DNA from: an uncultured Flavobacteriales bacterium | GTDB taxonomy: Bacteria; Bacteroidota; Bacteroidia; Flavobacteriales_D; Sanyastnellaceae | Length of the DNA: 33,033 nt | Direction: 5' to 3' | Assembly: GCA_938085105.1 (NCBI GenBank) | Contig: CALKGK010000011.1 | Span: 1-33,033, forward strand | Part shown: piece after piece, positions 1-7,777 of the stretch | Numbering within the stretch: position 1 is the first letter of the stretch | How the letters are laid out: each line of letters starts with the position of its first letter | The notes under the pieces: model-generated | Told to the model about the DNA's origin: nothing | Databases searched by the model: none | What the model saw: the letters and a program-made list of their open reading frames with translations, nothing else | Translations under genes and position numbers: made by a program

Positions 1-691
1 TTTTGTAGTAAGCGTGCGATCCGTTTTTAACCACTTCTTCAAGGTCACTTTTATACATGGTGTGGTTCATGTTCAGGGGTTCGAAGAGTTCGTGCTTCGC
101 AAATTCATGAAGCTTCATTCCGGAAACGCGTTCAATGATCAAGGCAAGAAGCACATAATTGGTATTGGAATAAAGCATCTTTTCACCGGGCAGGTTATTC
201 ACTCCTTTTTGCTTGAACATGAGCTCTTGAATCATCTCATTGGTGTATCCCCGATGTTCGTAGTCAAAGCCCTTCATGTCGAGCAGAACATTGTGATTTC
301 GCAAGCCGCTCGTATGGTTTAGAAGGTGTTTGATCCGAATGGTGTCCGAATAAGCGAGCAGCTCTGGAACATGCCTTCGTACATCATCGTTCAACGACAA
401 CTTGCCTTGATTTTCCAGCACACCGATGCACGCCGATGTGAATTGTTTGGTCACAGATGCTAAGCCAAAAAAACTTGAATCATTGAAGGGCACATTGTAT
501 TCCAAATTCATGCAGCCTCGGCTATCCTGATAAACCAGTTCCCCATTCTTAACAACGCCCACTGTGATACCCGGTTCTGATTCTGACGGCACAACAGCAT
601 CTAAAATGAGATCAATGGATTCGTCTTGTACAACTTGAGAATACAAGAAAGAACTGAGCAAAATGGAGGTGACGAGGAAAAGGTGTCTCAT
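1..691 (-). CDS. Serine hydrolase, beta-lactamase/PBP-like family (partial)
   Basis: Open reading frame from an ATG at 691 running off the left edge; 230 residues are visible. Residues 1-19 look like a signal peptide ending in YSQ, so the product is probably exported. The class C beta-lactamase-type active site is visible: SVTK (S79, K82; nucleophile and general base) within GLASVTKQF, and YSN (Y174-N176) within LYSNTNYVLL. The HTSGL stretch at residues 126-130 is also typical of the family. The third motif (HxG or KTG) would lie beyond the edge. Such proteins are usually peptidases or esterases acting on D-amino-acid peptides or small esters; the substrate cannot be told. It is transcribed away from hmgA, across a 345-nt gap. 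Confidence 0.88.
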   Translation of the reverse strand, partial: MRHLFLVTSILLSSFLYSQVVQDESIDLILDAVVPSESEPGITVGVVKNGELVYQDSRGCMNLEYNVPFNDSSFFGLASVTKQFTSACIGVLENQGKLSLNDDVRRHVPELLAYSDTIRIKHLLNHTSGLRNHNVLLDMKGFDYEHRGYTNEMIQELMFKQKGVNNLPGEKMLYSNTNYVLLALIIERVSGMKLHEFAKHELFEPLNMNHTMYKSDLEEVVKNGSHAYYK

Positions 692-756
692 GTTTTGTTT
701 TGTGTAATGCCGTGTTTTGGAAAAGGAACAAGCTTCAATAAAAAAATCACAATATA

Positions 757-771
757 CCTTTTAGTAAAAGG
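757..771. promoter_or_regulatory. Perfect 15-bp palindrome, candidate operator
   Basis: CCTTTTA-G-TAAAAGG is a perfect inverted repeat with 7-bp arms and a single central base. It lies 66 nt upstream of the serine hydrolase start (691) and about 116 nt upstream of the promoter that faces hmgA. The 7-1-7 spacing is typical of dimeric repressor sites. The arms are too short and the loop impossible for a stable RNA hairpin, so a DNA-binding site is the better reading. The regulator is unknown. Confidence 0.4.
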
Positions 772-886
772 CATCCTCTTCATCTGAAACGGGTGCTTTG
801 TACAGCATCTTCAACCAACACGATGGTATTGCATGTCTCAAGAGCCCATGAAACAACCCATCGCTCCCAAAAGCTGACATCCATCA

Positions 887-917
887 TTTTGTCAATCCAA
901 ACCGTTCCTTAACTTTG
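887..917 (+). promoter_or_regulatory. Bacteroidota-type promoter for hmgA-hppD
   Basis: A TTTTG at 887-891 (-33 element) is followed after 18 nt by TAACTTTG at 910-917, an exact match to the TAnnTTTG -7 box used by the primary sigma factor of Bacteroidota. Transcription would start near 922-924, giving hmgA an unusually long leader of about 114 nt. Confidence 0.6.
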
Positions 918-927
918 TTACATTACA

Positions 928-984
928 ATGATGAACACCCACTATCCAAATATCAAAGCGGCGCGAAAGCGTAATCCAGAATGA
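928..984 (+). CDS. Possible upstream ORF (leader peptide) before hmgA
   Basis: Two adjacent ATG codons (928, 931) open an 18-codon frame reading MMNTHYPNIKAARKRNPE and ending in TGA at 982-984. A second 7-codon frame (MSFLKTN) starts at 981 in the overlapping ATGA and ends at 1004. Both lie inside the predicted hmgA leader, 5-6 nt after the expected transcript start. They could be leader peptides or chance ORFs; no ribosome binding site is evident and I recognise no homologue. Confidence 0.2.
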   Translation: MMNTHYPNIKAARKRNPE

Positions 985-1036
985 GTTTCTTGAAGACCAA
1001 TTGAATTCATAAATTGTAACTCATAAAACGCTTTAT

Positions 1037-2197
1037 ATGCCCTTTTATCATCATTTAGGTAACATTCCCCACAAGCGCCATACCCAATTCCGAAAGCCGG
1101 ACGGTAGTCTCTACCACGAACAGCTTTTTGGAACCATTGGCTTCGACGGGATGTCTACCCTGCTCTATCACATCCACCCACCCACAAGAGTAAAGGAGGT
1201 GTTGTCGAGCATCAACGTGGCACCGGAAGTAGCTGTGGATCACAACATGCTTTCGCGCAACCTCAACGGCTTCAAAGTGGCTCCAAAAAAGGACTACCTC
1301 GAGAGCCGTGTTCCCGTGCTCATGAATACTGACTGCGTCATTAGCCTGGCCGCCACTAGCGCTAGCCAAGAAGAATACTTCTATAAGAATGCCGACTCCG
1401 ATGAAGTGGTGTTTATCCACGAAGGTTCGGGAACCCTCAAAACGCAGCTGGGAAACATCGAGTTCAAGTATGGCGATTACCTCGTTATTCCTCGAGGAAT
1501 GATTCATCAATTCCACTTCGATGGAGACAAAAACCGTCTTTTCATTGTGGAATCGACTTCGCCCGTTTACACACCCAAACGCTACCGAAATTGGTTCGGT
1601 CAACTTCTCGAGCACTCGCCATTTTGTGAACGTGATTTTAGACCACCCTCCGCCCTCGAACCCGTGGATGAAGAAGGTGATTTTCACATCAAGGTGAAGA
1701 AAGAAAACGTTTTGCACACCTACGTTTATGCCAACCATCCTTTTGATGTTGTTGGTTGGGACGGTTACAACTTTCCCTATGCATTCTCCATTCACGACTT
1801 TGAGCCCATCACGGGAAGAGTGCACCAACCACCACCGGTGCACCAAACCTTCGAAACGGCGGGCTTCGTGATTTGCAGTTTCGTACCAAGGTTGTACGAC
1901 TATCACCCACAAGCCATTCCTGCACCTTACAACCACAGCAACATCGATTCTGACGAAGTGCTGTACTACGTAGATGGTGATTTCATGAGCCGCAATAACA
2001 TAGAACGCGGACAAATCACCCTTCACCCCGCAGGAATTCCTCACGGACCCCACCCCGGAGCTTACGAAAGAAGCATTGGGAAAAAAGATACCGAAGAATT
2101 GGCCGTGATGGTCGATACCTTCAAACCCCTCAAAGTAACAAAACAAGCCCTCGGAATCGAGGTTCCAGGATACCACCAATCTTGGATGAACCATTAA
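1037..2197 (+). CDS. hmgA: Homogentisate 1,2-dioxygenase
   Basis: The 386-aa product opens the ring of homogentisate to give maleylacetoacetate, using non-haem Fe(II) and O2, in the cytoplasmic tyrosine/phenylalanine degradation pathway. The N-terminus (YHHLGNIPHKRHTQFRK) and the cupin segments match the shorter bacterial form of the family. The iron ligands known from the human enzyme can be placed: H300 in APYNHSN, E307 in SDEVLYY and H336 in AGIPHGPH. The ATG at 1037 gives the expected MPFYHHLG start. The gene precedes hppD, which makes its substrate, by 12 nt, so the two are surely co-transcribed. The enzymes for later steps (maleylacetoacetate isomerase, fumarylacetoacetase) are not in the window. 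The only regulatory clues are the long leader and promoter upstream. Confidence 0.96.
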   Translation: MPFYHHLGNIPHKRHTQFRKPDGSLYHEQLFGTIGFDGMSTLLYHIHPPTRVKEVLSSINVAPEVAVDHNMLSRNLNGFKVAPKKDYLESRVPVLMNTDCVISLAATSASQEEYFYKNADSDEVVFIHEGSGTLKTQLGNIEFKYGDYLVIPRGMIHQFHFDGDKNRLFIVESTSPVYTPKRYRNWFGQLLEHSPFCERDFRPPSALEPVDEEGDFHIKVKKENVLHTYVYANHPFDVVGWDGYNFPYAFSIHDFEPITGRVHQPPPVHQTFETAGFVICSFVPRLYDYHPQAIPAPYNHSNIDSDEVLYYVDGDFMSRNNIERGQITLHPAGIPHGPHPGAYERSIGKKDTEELAVMVDTFKPLKVTKQALGIEVPGYHQSWMNH

Positions 2198-2209
2198 GAA
2201 ATTAGCATC

Positions 2210-3349
2210 ATGTCTACAGATACAAGCTCATTAAAACTCCCAAAAGAAAATCCAGAAGCAGAAGATTTTTTGCCGCTATTGGGAACCGATTATGTTGAAC
2301 TTTACGTGGGAAACGCCAAGCAAGCAGCCCATTACTACCGCACCGCATGGGGTTTTCAGCCCGTAGCTTATGCCGGATTGGAAACGGGAATGACCGACCG
2401 CGTGTCCTACGTCCTTCAACAAGATAAAATCAAACTCGTCCTCACTTCTCCCCTTCAAGAAGATGGCCCCATCAACGAACACATCAACAAACATGGTGAT
2501 GGAGTGAAAGTGGTGGCCCTTTGGGTAGACGATGCCTCGAAATCCTGGGAAGAAACTACGAAAAGAGGCGCTGAGTCTTACTTCGAGCCCAAAACCATTG
2601 AAGACGAACACGGAAAAGTAGTGCTCTCAGGGATCCATACTTATGGTGAAACGGTGCACGTTTTTGTGGAGCGTGGAGATTATAAAGGGGTGTTTATGCC
2701 CGGATTCCGCGAGTGGAAAAGCGACTTCGAAACTTCAGAAGTTGGACTGAAATACATCGACCACATGGTTGGAAATGTGGGTTGGAACGAAATGAACAAA
2801 TGGTGTGAGTTTTACGCCAAAGTGATGGGCTTCGCTCAATTGGTTTCTTTCGACGATAAGGACATCTCTACCGATTATACCGCTCTCATGTCCAAAGTAA
2901 TGAGCAACGGAAATGGTCGAATCAAATTCCCGATCAACGAGCCCGCTGAAGGAAAGAAAAAGTCCCAAATTGAAGAGTACATCGACTTCTACAATGGTGC
3001 GGGAGTGCAGCACATCGCTGTGGCCACTGACAACATCATCACCACAGTAAAAGCGCTGAAATCAAGAGGCGTGGAGTTTTTGTATGTGCCTGAAACGTAT
3101 TACGACACTGTTCTCGACCGTGTTGGAGAAATTGATGAAGACCTCGAGCCATTGAAAGAACTCGGTATTTTGATTGATCGCGATGATGAAGGTTACCTCC
3201 TTCAATTGTTCACCAAACCCGTTTTGGACCGACCAACCATGTTCTTCGAAATCATCCAACGCAAAGGAGCGAAAAGCTTTGGAAAAGGAAACTTCAAAGC
3301 CCTCTTCGAAGCCATTGAGCGTGAGCAGGAATCCCGAGGAACTTTGTAA
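2210..3349 (+). CDS. hppD: 4-hydroxyphenylpyruvate dioxygenase
   Basis: The 379-aa protein converts 4-hydroxyphenylpyruvate to homogentisate by Fe(II)-dependent decarboxylation, hydroxylation and side-chain migration. It has the two-module vicinal-oxygen-chelate fold: a degenerate N-terminal module (about residues 25-155, from GTDYVELYVGNAKQA) and a catalytic C-terminal module (about 180-350). The metal triad is visible as H185 (YIDHMVGNV), H268 (GVQHIAVAT) and E347 (FFEIIQRKG). The C-terminal segment KGNFKALFEAIEREQ matches the gating helix region of the family. The start at 2210 lies 12 nt after hmgA; no clear Shine-Dalgarno sequence is present, which is common in this phylum. A strong terminator follows at 3372. 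Confidence 0.97.
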   Translation: MSTDTSSLKLPKENPEAEDFLPLLGTDYVELYVGNAKQAAHYYRTAWGFQPVAYAGLETGMTDRVSYVLQQDKIKLVLTSPLQEDGPINEHINKHGDGVKVVALWVDDASKSWEETTKRGAESYFEPKTIEDEHGKVVLSGIHTYGETVHVFVERGDYKGVFMPGFREWKSDFETSEVGLKYIDHMVGNVGWNEMNKWCEFYAKVMGFAQLVSFDDKDISTDYTALMSKVMSNGNGRIKFPINEPAEGKKKSQIEEYIDFYNGAGVQHIAVATDNIITTVKALKSRGVEFLYVPETYYDTVLDRVGEIDEDLEPLKELGILIDRDDEGYLLQLFTKPVLDRPTMFFEIIQRKGAKSFGKGNFKALFEAIEREQESRGTL

Positions 3350-3371
3350 TTTAAGAACAAGACAAGTATTG

Positions 3372-3400
3372 AAAAGGGGGACTGGAATGTTCCCCTTTTT
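3372..3400 (+). terminator. Rho-independent terminator after hppD
   Basis: AAAAGGGGGA (3372-3381) pairs with TTCCCCTTTT (3390-3399) through one G-U pair around an 8-nt loop, and runs into a T stretch at 3396-3400. It lies 22 nt after the hppD stop codon. A second weaker hairpin (AAGGAG/CTCCTT) follows at about 3410-3431. Confidence 0.8.
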
Positions 3401-3500
3401 CTTTGCCCGAAGGAGAACTTTTGGCTCCTTTTCAGCCCCCTCCCAAGAAAAATGACGAGAATTTAGCATTGTAATGGGAAAAGGTGGCGCTCCAAAGGTG

Positions 3501-3508
3501 TATATTTG
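3501..3508 (+). promoter_or_regulatory. -7 box just upstream of the lipoprotein start
   Basis: TATATTTG matches TAnnTTTG exactly and ends 5 nt before the ATG at 3514. With the usual few-nucleotide distance from -7 box to transcript start, transcription would begin at or next to the ATG, implying a leaderless or near-leaderless mRNA. No good -33 TTG at the normal distance was found, which lowers confidence. Confidence 0.45.
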
Positions 3509-3513
3509 AAACG

Positions 3514-4062
3514 ATGCATTTGTGGTCTCTCTCCGTACGTTTCTTATGCTTTGTGGCAGTCGCAATCCTTTTGGGTTCTTGCGGTGACCAGCACACGGAA
3601 GAAAAACAGGCAGAAAAAAGTGAGCTCAGCCAACTTTTAGAATCCATTGACGGAGGGGATGTTCGAGGCAATAGCATTGGTGATGGGATGGACGATGTCC
3701 TTCAGCGCGAAAAAAACAACATCGTCTACAACATGCCCGACGAAATTACCTGCAGAATCCCACTCAGTATGAAGGACTCTACCTTTTACGACATTACCTA
3801 CAATTTTAACGATCAAGGGCTTTACGTGATTGAACTCGACCTCTTCCCGGCTAGCGAAAGCGACGCACAAAAGCTTTTTGGGGAATTTCGATCCTTTTAT
3901 GACCTGCGTTACGGAGCGAGCACTGCAGACGATGGTTACACCACTTGGTTTGCCAAAAGCGAACACGGTACCGACGTAGAAATCACCATGATTGAGGAAA
4001 GCAAAGAAATGCAACGCCCTTATCTTGGAGTTACCTTTTACGAGCATTCCATCAATGACTGA
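3514..4062 (+). CDS. Putative lipoprotein of unknown function
   Basis: 182 residues from the ATG at 3514. A GTG in the same frame at 3484 would add ten residues, but the ATG gives a clean lipoprotein signal: basic N-terminus, hydrophobic segment, and lipobox LGSC with the lipidated cysteine at residue 23. The mature part is acidic and soluble, with no repeat or known motif that I recognise; residues 70-180 look like one alpha/beta domain (YDITYNFNDQGLYVIELDLF). The last codons overlap the start of the ABC ATPase gene by 8 nt (ATGACTGA), so the two are translationally coupled. An envelope role linked to that transporter is possible but is inferred only from this overlap. Confidence 0.75.
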   Translation: MHLWSLSVRFLCFVAVAILLGSCGDQHTEEKQAEKSELSQLLESIDGGDVRGNSIGDGMDDVLQREKNNIVYNMPDEITCRIPLSMKDSTFYDITYNFNDQGLYVIELDLFPASESDAQKLFGEFRSFYDLRYGASTADDGYTTWFAKSEHGTDVEITMIEESKEMQRPYLGVTFYEHSIND

Positions 4063-5752
4063 AAATCCAAGCGTACTCGAAGTGAAGCACTTGCACGTTA
4101 GTTTTCCGAAAGGAAATGATCGGGTACAGGTGGTAAAGGACGTTTCTTTTGAGGTGAAGCGCGGACGAACCTTGGCCATCGTGGGTGAATCTGGGTCAGG
4201 AAAAACCGTCAGCTCCCTCGCCAGTATAGGACTCCTTCCCAAAAACATCGCGAGGATTGATGCAGGGAGCATTCACTATTCGGGCGTAGACGAAAACCTC
4301 GAAAACCTTCGTGAAGATACTTGGACCTCGATACGAGGCAGGCACATCTCCATGATCTTCCAAAACCCCATGAGCAGCTTAAACCCAAGCATCCGAGTGG
4401 GGAAGCAAGTACTTGAAATTTTGGAACAGCACGGCTTAAACGGAAATGCTTCAGATCAAAAGAAGAAGGTTTTGTCGCTTTTTGCTGAAGTGAAATTGCC
4501 TCAACCAGAAAACACCTATTCCAAATACCCTCATGAACTCTCGGGCGGACAAAAACAACGGATCATGATTGCCATGGCTCTGGCCTGCAACCCCGATGTC
4601 ATCATTGCCGATGAGCCCACCACCGCGCTCGACGTGAGCGTTCAAAAATCCATTCTCACCCTCTTGAAACAACTGCTCTCAGAACGAAATGCGGGGATGA
4701 TCTTCATTAGTCACGACCTCGATGTGGTGAGTGAAATTGCCGATGATGTGCTGGTGATGTATCGAGGAGATGTGCTGGAATATGGAAGTGCAGAGGCTGT
4801 GCTCAAACATCCGAGTACTGCATATACTCGCGGACTCATTGCCTGCAAGCCCCCATTGGAAAACCTGCCTCACCGTTTGCCCACCGTGGAAGATTTTCAA
4901 AAAGCGGCACAATCGGGACAGTCCATTTCGAGCAAACCACAAGTAAAAACGCTCCATGAAGAAGGTCTGTTCGAAGTTAAAAACCTGCTCAAAACCTATC
5001 CAATCAAAAAAAACCTCTTCGGGAAAGTGAGCCGTTCATTTACCGCCGTGAACAGCGTCAATTTCGACATTCGAAAAGGGGAAACCTTAGGTTTGGTGGG
5101 CGAAAGTGGTTGCGGGAAATCAACCGTGAGCCGTTTATTGATGAACTTGATTTCTGCTGATTCCGGGGAAGTGATCTACTCAGGAAAAAACATTCTTCAG
5201 GCAAGCAAACAAGAGTGGAAAGCCATGCGCCGTAAATTCCAACTCATCTTTCAAGATCCCTTTTCAGCGCTCAACCCTCGACAAACCGTAGGCCAGTGTT
5301 TGGACGAAGTGATGGCCGTTCACCAACTCCACGGAAACAAAAATGAACGCAAAACACACGGAATTCAACTCCTAGAACAAGTCGGCTTGGATGCCACCGC
5401 ATGGGACAAATATCCACACGCTTTCAGTGGTGGTCAGCGTCAACGTATCGTCATCGCAAGAGCTTTGGCTGTAGAACCGGAATTCATCATTTGCGATGAA
5501 AGTGTCTCTGCCCTAGACGTCTCCGTTCAGGCTCAAGTGCTCAACCTTCTTAACGACCTCAAAGAAGAACATCAACTCACCTATCTATTTATCTCTCACG
5601 ATTTGAACGTGGTTCATTACATGAGTGATCGCATCGCCGTGATGCAGAGTGGAAACATTGTAGAACTGGGAGAAGCAGAACAAGTGTTTCGTCAACCAAA
5701 CCACCCTTACACCAAAGCACTGATTGGCAACATCGCCAGCGGTAAACGATAA
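4055..5752 (+). CDS. Two-domain peptide/nickel-type ABC transporter ATP-binding protein
   Basis: 565 residues from ATG 4055, a start chosen because an in-frame upstream extension would lie inside the lipoprotein gene. Two complete nucleotide-binding domains are fused, as in YejF/GsiA or a DppD-DppF fusion. The first has Walker A GESGSGKT (44-51), signature LSGGQ (162-166), Walker B ending IIADEP (183-188) and switch H220. The second has Walker A GESGCGKS (349-356), signature FSGGQ (457-461), Walker B IICDES (478-483) and H515. The motifs QNPMSSLNP and QDPFSALNP after each Walker A are hallmarks of the oligopeptide/nickel subfamily. Each domain is followed by the HPSTAYTRGLI or NHPYTKALI C-terminal motif of that subfamily. 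It should energise import of short peptides at the inner membrane. No permease or binding-protein gene is nearby, so the partners must be encoded elsewhere. Confidence 0.93.
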   Translation: MTENPSVLEVKHLHVSFPKGNDRVQVVKDVSFEVKRGRTLAIVGESGSGKTVSSLASIGLLPKNIARIDAGSIHYSGVDENLENLREDTWTSIRGRHISMIFQNPMSSLNPSIRVGKQVLEILEQHGLNGNASDQKKKVLSLFAEVKLPQPENTYSKYPHELSGGQKQRIMIAMALACNPDVIIADEPTTALDVSVQKSILTLLKQLLSERNAGMIFISHDLDVVSEIADDVLVMYRGDVLEYGSAEAVLKHPSTAYTRGLIACKPPLENLPHRLPTVEDFQKAAQSGQSISSKPQVKTLHEEGLFEVKNLLKTYPIKKNLFGKVSRSFTAVNSVNFDIRKGETLGLVGESGCGKSTVSRLLMNLISADSGEVIYSGKNILQASKQEWKAMRRKFQLIFQDPFSALNPRQTVGQCLDEVMAVHQLHGNKNERKTHGIQLLEQVGLDATAWDKYPHAFSGGQRQRIVIARALAVEPEFIICDESVSALDVSVQAQVLNLLNDLKEEHQLTYLFISHDLNVVHYMSDRIAVMQSGNIVELGEAEQVFRQPNHPYTKALIGNIASGKR

Positions 5753-5875
5753 GTTCCTTTTGAGCGTCTTTGACTTGGTTCTCAGTAGCTTCAAAAATTC
5801 ATCTTTCAACTCACCACTGATTCACCTCCATTTTTCACTCGCAATCCCCCATTTATGGTATTTTTTTCACCTTTA

Positions 5876-5892
5876 TTTAGAAATGTTCTAAA
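5876..5892. promoter_or_regulatory. PerR/Fur-like palindrome, candidate suf operator
   Basis: TTTAGAA-ATG-TTCTAAA is a perfect inverted repeat with 7-bp arms and a 3-nt spacer. It ends 9 nt before the suf -7 box (5902) and so covers the place where a -33 element would be. Its inner 15 bases agree with the PerR box form TTAGAATnATTCTAA at every outer-arm position (6 + 6) and differ only in the three central bases. The location suggests repression of the SUF operon by steric blocking. The identity of the regulator (PerR/Fur or Rrf2/IscR type) is inference. Confidence 0.6.
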
Positions 5893-5901
5893 CAATATCG
5901 G

Positions 5902-5909
5902 TAGTTTTG
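5902..5909 (+). promoter_or_regulatory. -7 box of the suf operon promoter
   Basis: TAGTTTTG matches TAnnTTTG exactly and is followed by CA, as in many promoters of this phylum. Transcription would start near 5914, leaving a leader of about 40 nt before sufA at 5953. No canonical -33 TTG is present; the palindrome at 5876-5892 takes that place. Confidence 0.65.
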
Positions 5910-5952
5910 CAACATCTTAGCAACTCATTTGTTGAACAGACTGAAGAAGACG

Positions 5953-6279
5953 ATGATAAAAGTAAACGACAGTGCGCGCGATCAAGTGCTCAAACTCATT
6001 TCTACCGAGCAGCACCCCGCTGATGCCTTCATTCGTGTTGGCGTTAAGGGCGGAGGTTGCTCTGGACTCATGTATGAACTTGAATTCGACAACCAAGTCA
6101 AAGAAGGCGACCAAGTCTTTGAAGACAACGGAACCAAAGTGGTGGTAGATAAGAAGAGCTTTTTGTACCTCGTGGGAACAGAACTGGAATATTCGGGAGG
6201 TTTGAACGGAAAAGGATTTGTTTTCGTGAACCCCAATGCAAACCGAACCTGTGGTTGTGGCGAAAGCTTCTCCATTTAA
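5953..6279 (+). CDS. sufA: SufA/IscA-type iron-sulfur carrier protein
   Basis: 108 residues of the HesB/IscA/ErpA family, which accept and pass on Fe-S clusters to apo-enzymes. The three conserved cluster-binding cysteines are present: C36 in GGGCSGL, and C100 and C102 in the C-terminal CGCGESFSI. The ATG at 5953 gives the usual MIKVNDSARDQV start; a TTG at 5929 in frame would add eight residues without family support. A GAAGAAG stretch just upstream may act as ribosome binding site. It is the first gene of the suf operon, 12 nt before sufB. IscA, ErpA and SufA are hard to separate by sequence; the name follows from operon context. Confidence 0.93.
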   Translation: MIKVNDSARDQVLKLISTEQHPADAFIRVGVKGGGCSGLMYELEFDNQVKEGDQVFEDNGTKVVVDKKSFLYLVGTELEYSGGLNGKGFVFVNPNANRTCGCGESFSI

Positions 6280-6291
6280 GAGAAAGGAATT

Positions 6292-7737
6292 ATGGCATAC
6301 GAAGGAGACGATTTATTAGAAGAAGTAACGGGGAAAGAATACGAGTTTGGATTTACCACAAACATTGAGTCTGACAAAGCCCCTCCAGGACTGAACGAAG
6401 ACATCATTCGTTTGATCTCAAGTAAAAAGAACGAACCGGAATGGTTGCTCGAATGGAGGCTCGATGCCTTTGCGAAATGGAGCGAAATGCAGGAACCAGA
6501 GTGGGCTCACGTGAACTACGAAAAACCAGATTTTCAGTCCATTTCTTACTATTCCGCCCCAAAAAAGAAACCTCAGCTCGACAGTTTGGACGATCTTGAT
6601 CCGGAGATGAGAGCCACTATGGACAAATTGGGAATCAGCATCGAAGAACAGAAACGCCTTTCGGGTGTAGCTGTCGATTTTGTGATGGATTCAGTATCCG
6701 TGGCCACTTCTTTCAAAAAGAAATTGGGCGAACTCGGCATCATCTTCTGCTCCATGAGTGAAGCGGTGCAAGAACACCCAGAATTGGTGAAGAAGTACTT
6801 GGGAACAGTCGTACCCAAACAAGATAACTTTTACGCAGCCTTGAATTCTGCCGTGTTTACAGATGGCTCTTTCTGCTATATCCCAAAAGGAGTGCGCTGC
6901 CCAATGGAATTGTCTACCTACTTCCGAATCAACGAATCGGGAACGGGTCAGTTCGAACGTACCTTGGTGGTTGCAGACAAAGGAAGCTACGTGAGCTACC
7001 TCGAAGGATGTACCGCTCCTCAACGAGACGAAAATCAACTTCACGCAGCAGTAGTGGAATTGATTGCTTTGGACGAAGCCGAAATCAAATACTCTACCGT
7101 TCAAAACTGGTATCCTGGTGATAAAAACGGAGCTGGAGGTGTATTCAACTTCGTAACGAAAAGAGGTTTGTGCGAAACCCGCTCAAAAATCTCTTGGACA
7201 CAAGTAGAAACTGGATCTGCAGTAACATGGAAATACCCAAGCTGCATATTGAAAGGAGACCACAGCATTGGAGAATTTTACTCCGTAGCGGTAACCAATA
7301 ACTACCAACAAGCAGATACGGGAACGAAGATGATTCACATTGGTAAAAACACCAATTCGACCATCATCTCCAAAGGAATTAGCGCTGGGAAAAGCCAGAA
7401 CAGCTACCGCGGATTGGTGAGCATCAATGCTTCTGCCAAAAACGCGCGAAACTTCTCTCAATGCGACTCCCTGCTCATGACCGATCGTTGTGGAGCACAC
7501 ACTTTCCCATACATTGAGGTGAACAACTCCAGTGCAAAAGTGGAGCACGAAGCCACCACCTCGAAAATTGGTGAAGACCAAATCTTCTATTGTTTGCAGC
7601 GCGGACTTAATGAAGAACAAGCCATTAGCCTTATCGTGAACGGTTATGCCAAGGACGTACTGAACAAGTTACCCATGGAATTTGCCGTAGAAGCCCAAAA
7701 ACTCCTCGCTATCTCTCTCGAAGGAAGCGTAGGATAA
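6292..7737 (+). CDS. sufB: Fe-S cluster assembly scaffold protein SufB
   Basis: 481 residues, full length for SufB, the scaffold subunit of the cytoplasmic SufBC2D complex on which clusters are built. The C-terminal region carries the conserved block around [17 protein letters not shown]. By spacing, C391 corresponds to E. coli C405 and H419/E420 (VEHEATTSK) to H433/E434, the residues implicated in cluster building. The N-terminal region [14 protein letters not shown] is the usual SufB/SufD helical motif. An AAAGGAA element lies 5 nt before the ATG, a rather good Shine-Dalgarno for this phylum. It is followed by a 53-nt gap with a stable hairpin before sufC. Confidence 0.98.
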   Translation: MAYEGDDLLEEVTGKEYEFGFTTNIESDKAPPGLNEDIIRLISSKKNEPEWLLEWRLDAFAKWSEMQEPEWAHVNYEKPDFQSISYYSAPKKKPQLDSLDDLDPEMRATMDKLGISIEEQKRLSGVAVDFVMDSVSVATSFKKKLGELGIIFCSMSEAVQEHPELVKKYLGTVVPKQDNFYAALNSAVFTDGSFCYIPKGVRCPMELSTYFRINESGTGQFERTLVVADKGSYVSYLEGCTAPQRDENQLHAAVVELIALDEAEIKYSTVQNWYPGDKNGAGGVFNFVTKRGLCETRSKISWTQVETGSAVTWKYPSCILKGDHSIGEFYSVAVTNNYQQADTGTKMIHIGKNTNSTIISKGISAGKSQNSYRGLVSINASAKNARNFSQCDSLLMTDRCGAHTFPYIEVNNSSAKVEHEATTSKIGEDQIFYCLQRGLNEEQAISLIVNGYAKDVLNKLPMEFAVEAQKLLAISLEGSVG

Positions 7738-7761
7738 AAGAAAAACAACACTTGAATACCC

Positions 7762-7777
7762 GTTTGCGAGAGCAAAC
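7762..7777 (+). other. Perfect RNA hairpin with GNRA tetraloop between sufB and sufC
   Basis: GTTTGC (7762-7767) and GCAAAC (7772-7777) pair perfectly around the GNRA-type loop GAGA. The element lies in the only sizeable gap (53 nt) of the sufA-D stretch, 13 nt before the sufC ATG. No T tract follows, so it is not a terminator. It may affect mRNA stability or sufC translation. Confidence 0.55.

Larger units (their letters stand above)
692..1036. other. Divergent intergenic region between the serine hydrolase gene and hmgA
   Basis: This 345-nt gap holds no long ORF. It contains a perfect 7-1-7 palindrome (757-771) nearer the serine hydrolase gene, a well-formed plus-strand promoter (887-917), two tiny ORFs in the hmgA leader (928-984 and 981-1004), and an AT-rich stretch directly before the hmgA start. 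A short inverted repeat, ATAAA/TTTAT with a 4-nt loop, lies at about 1023-1036 just before the hmgA ATG. No exact TAnnTTTG box was found for the serine hydrolase gene. Confidence 0.6.

Noticed and set aside
1055-2194. A 379-codon open frame on the minus strand opposite hmgA
   Set aside because: It mirrors a certain gene codon for codon, its translation has no domain pattern, and it lacks a promoter or start signal; the codon usage of hmgA keeps the opposite frame open.
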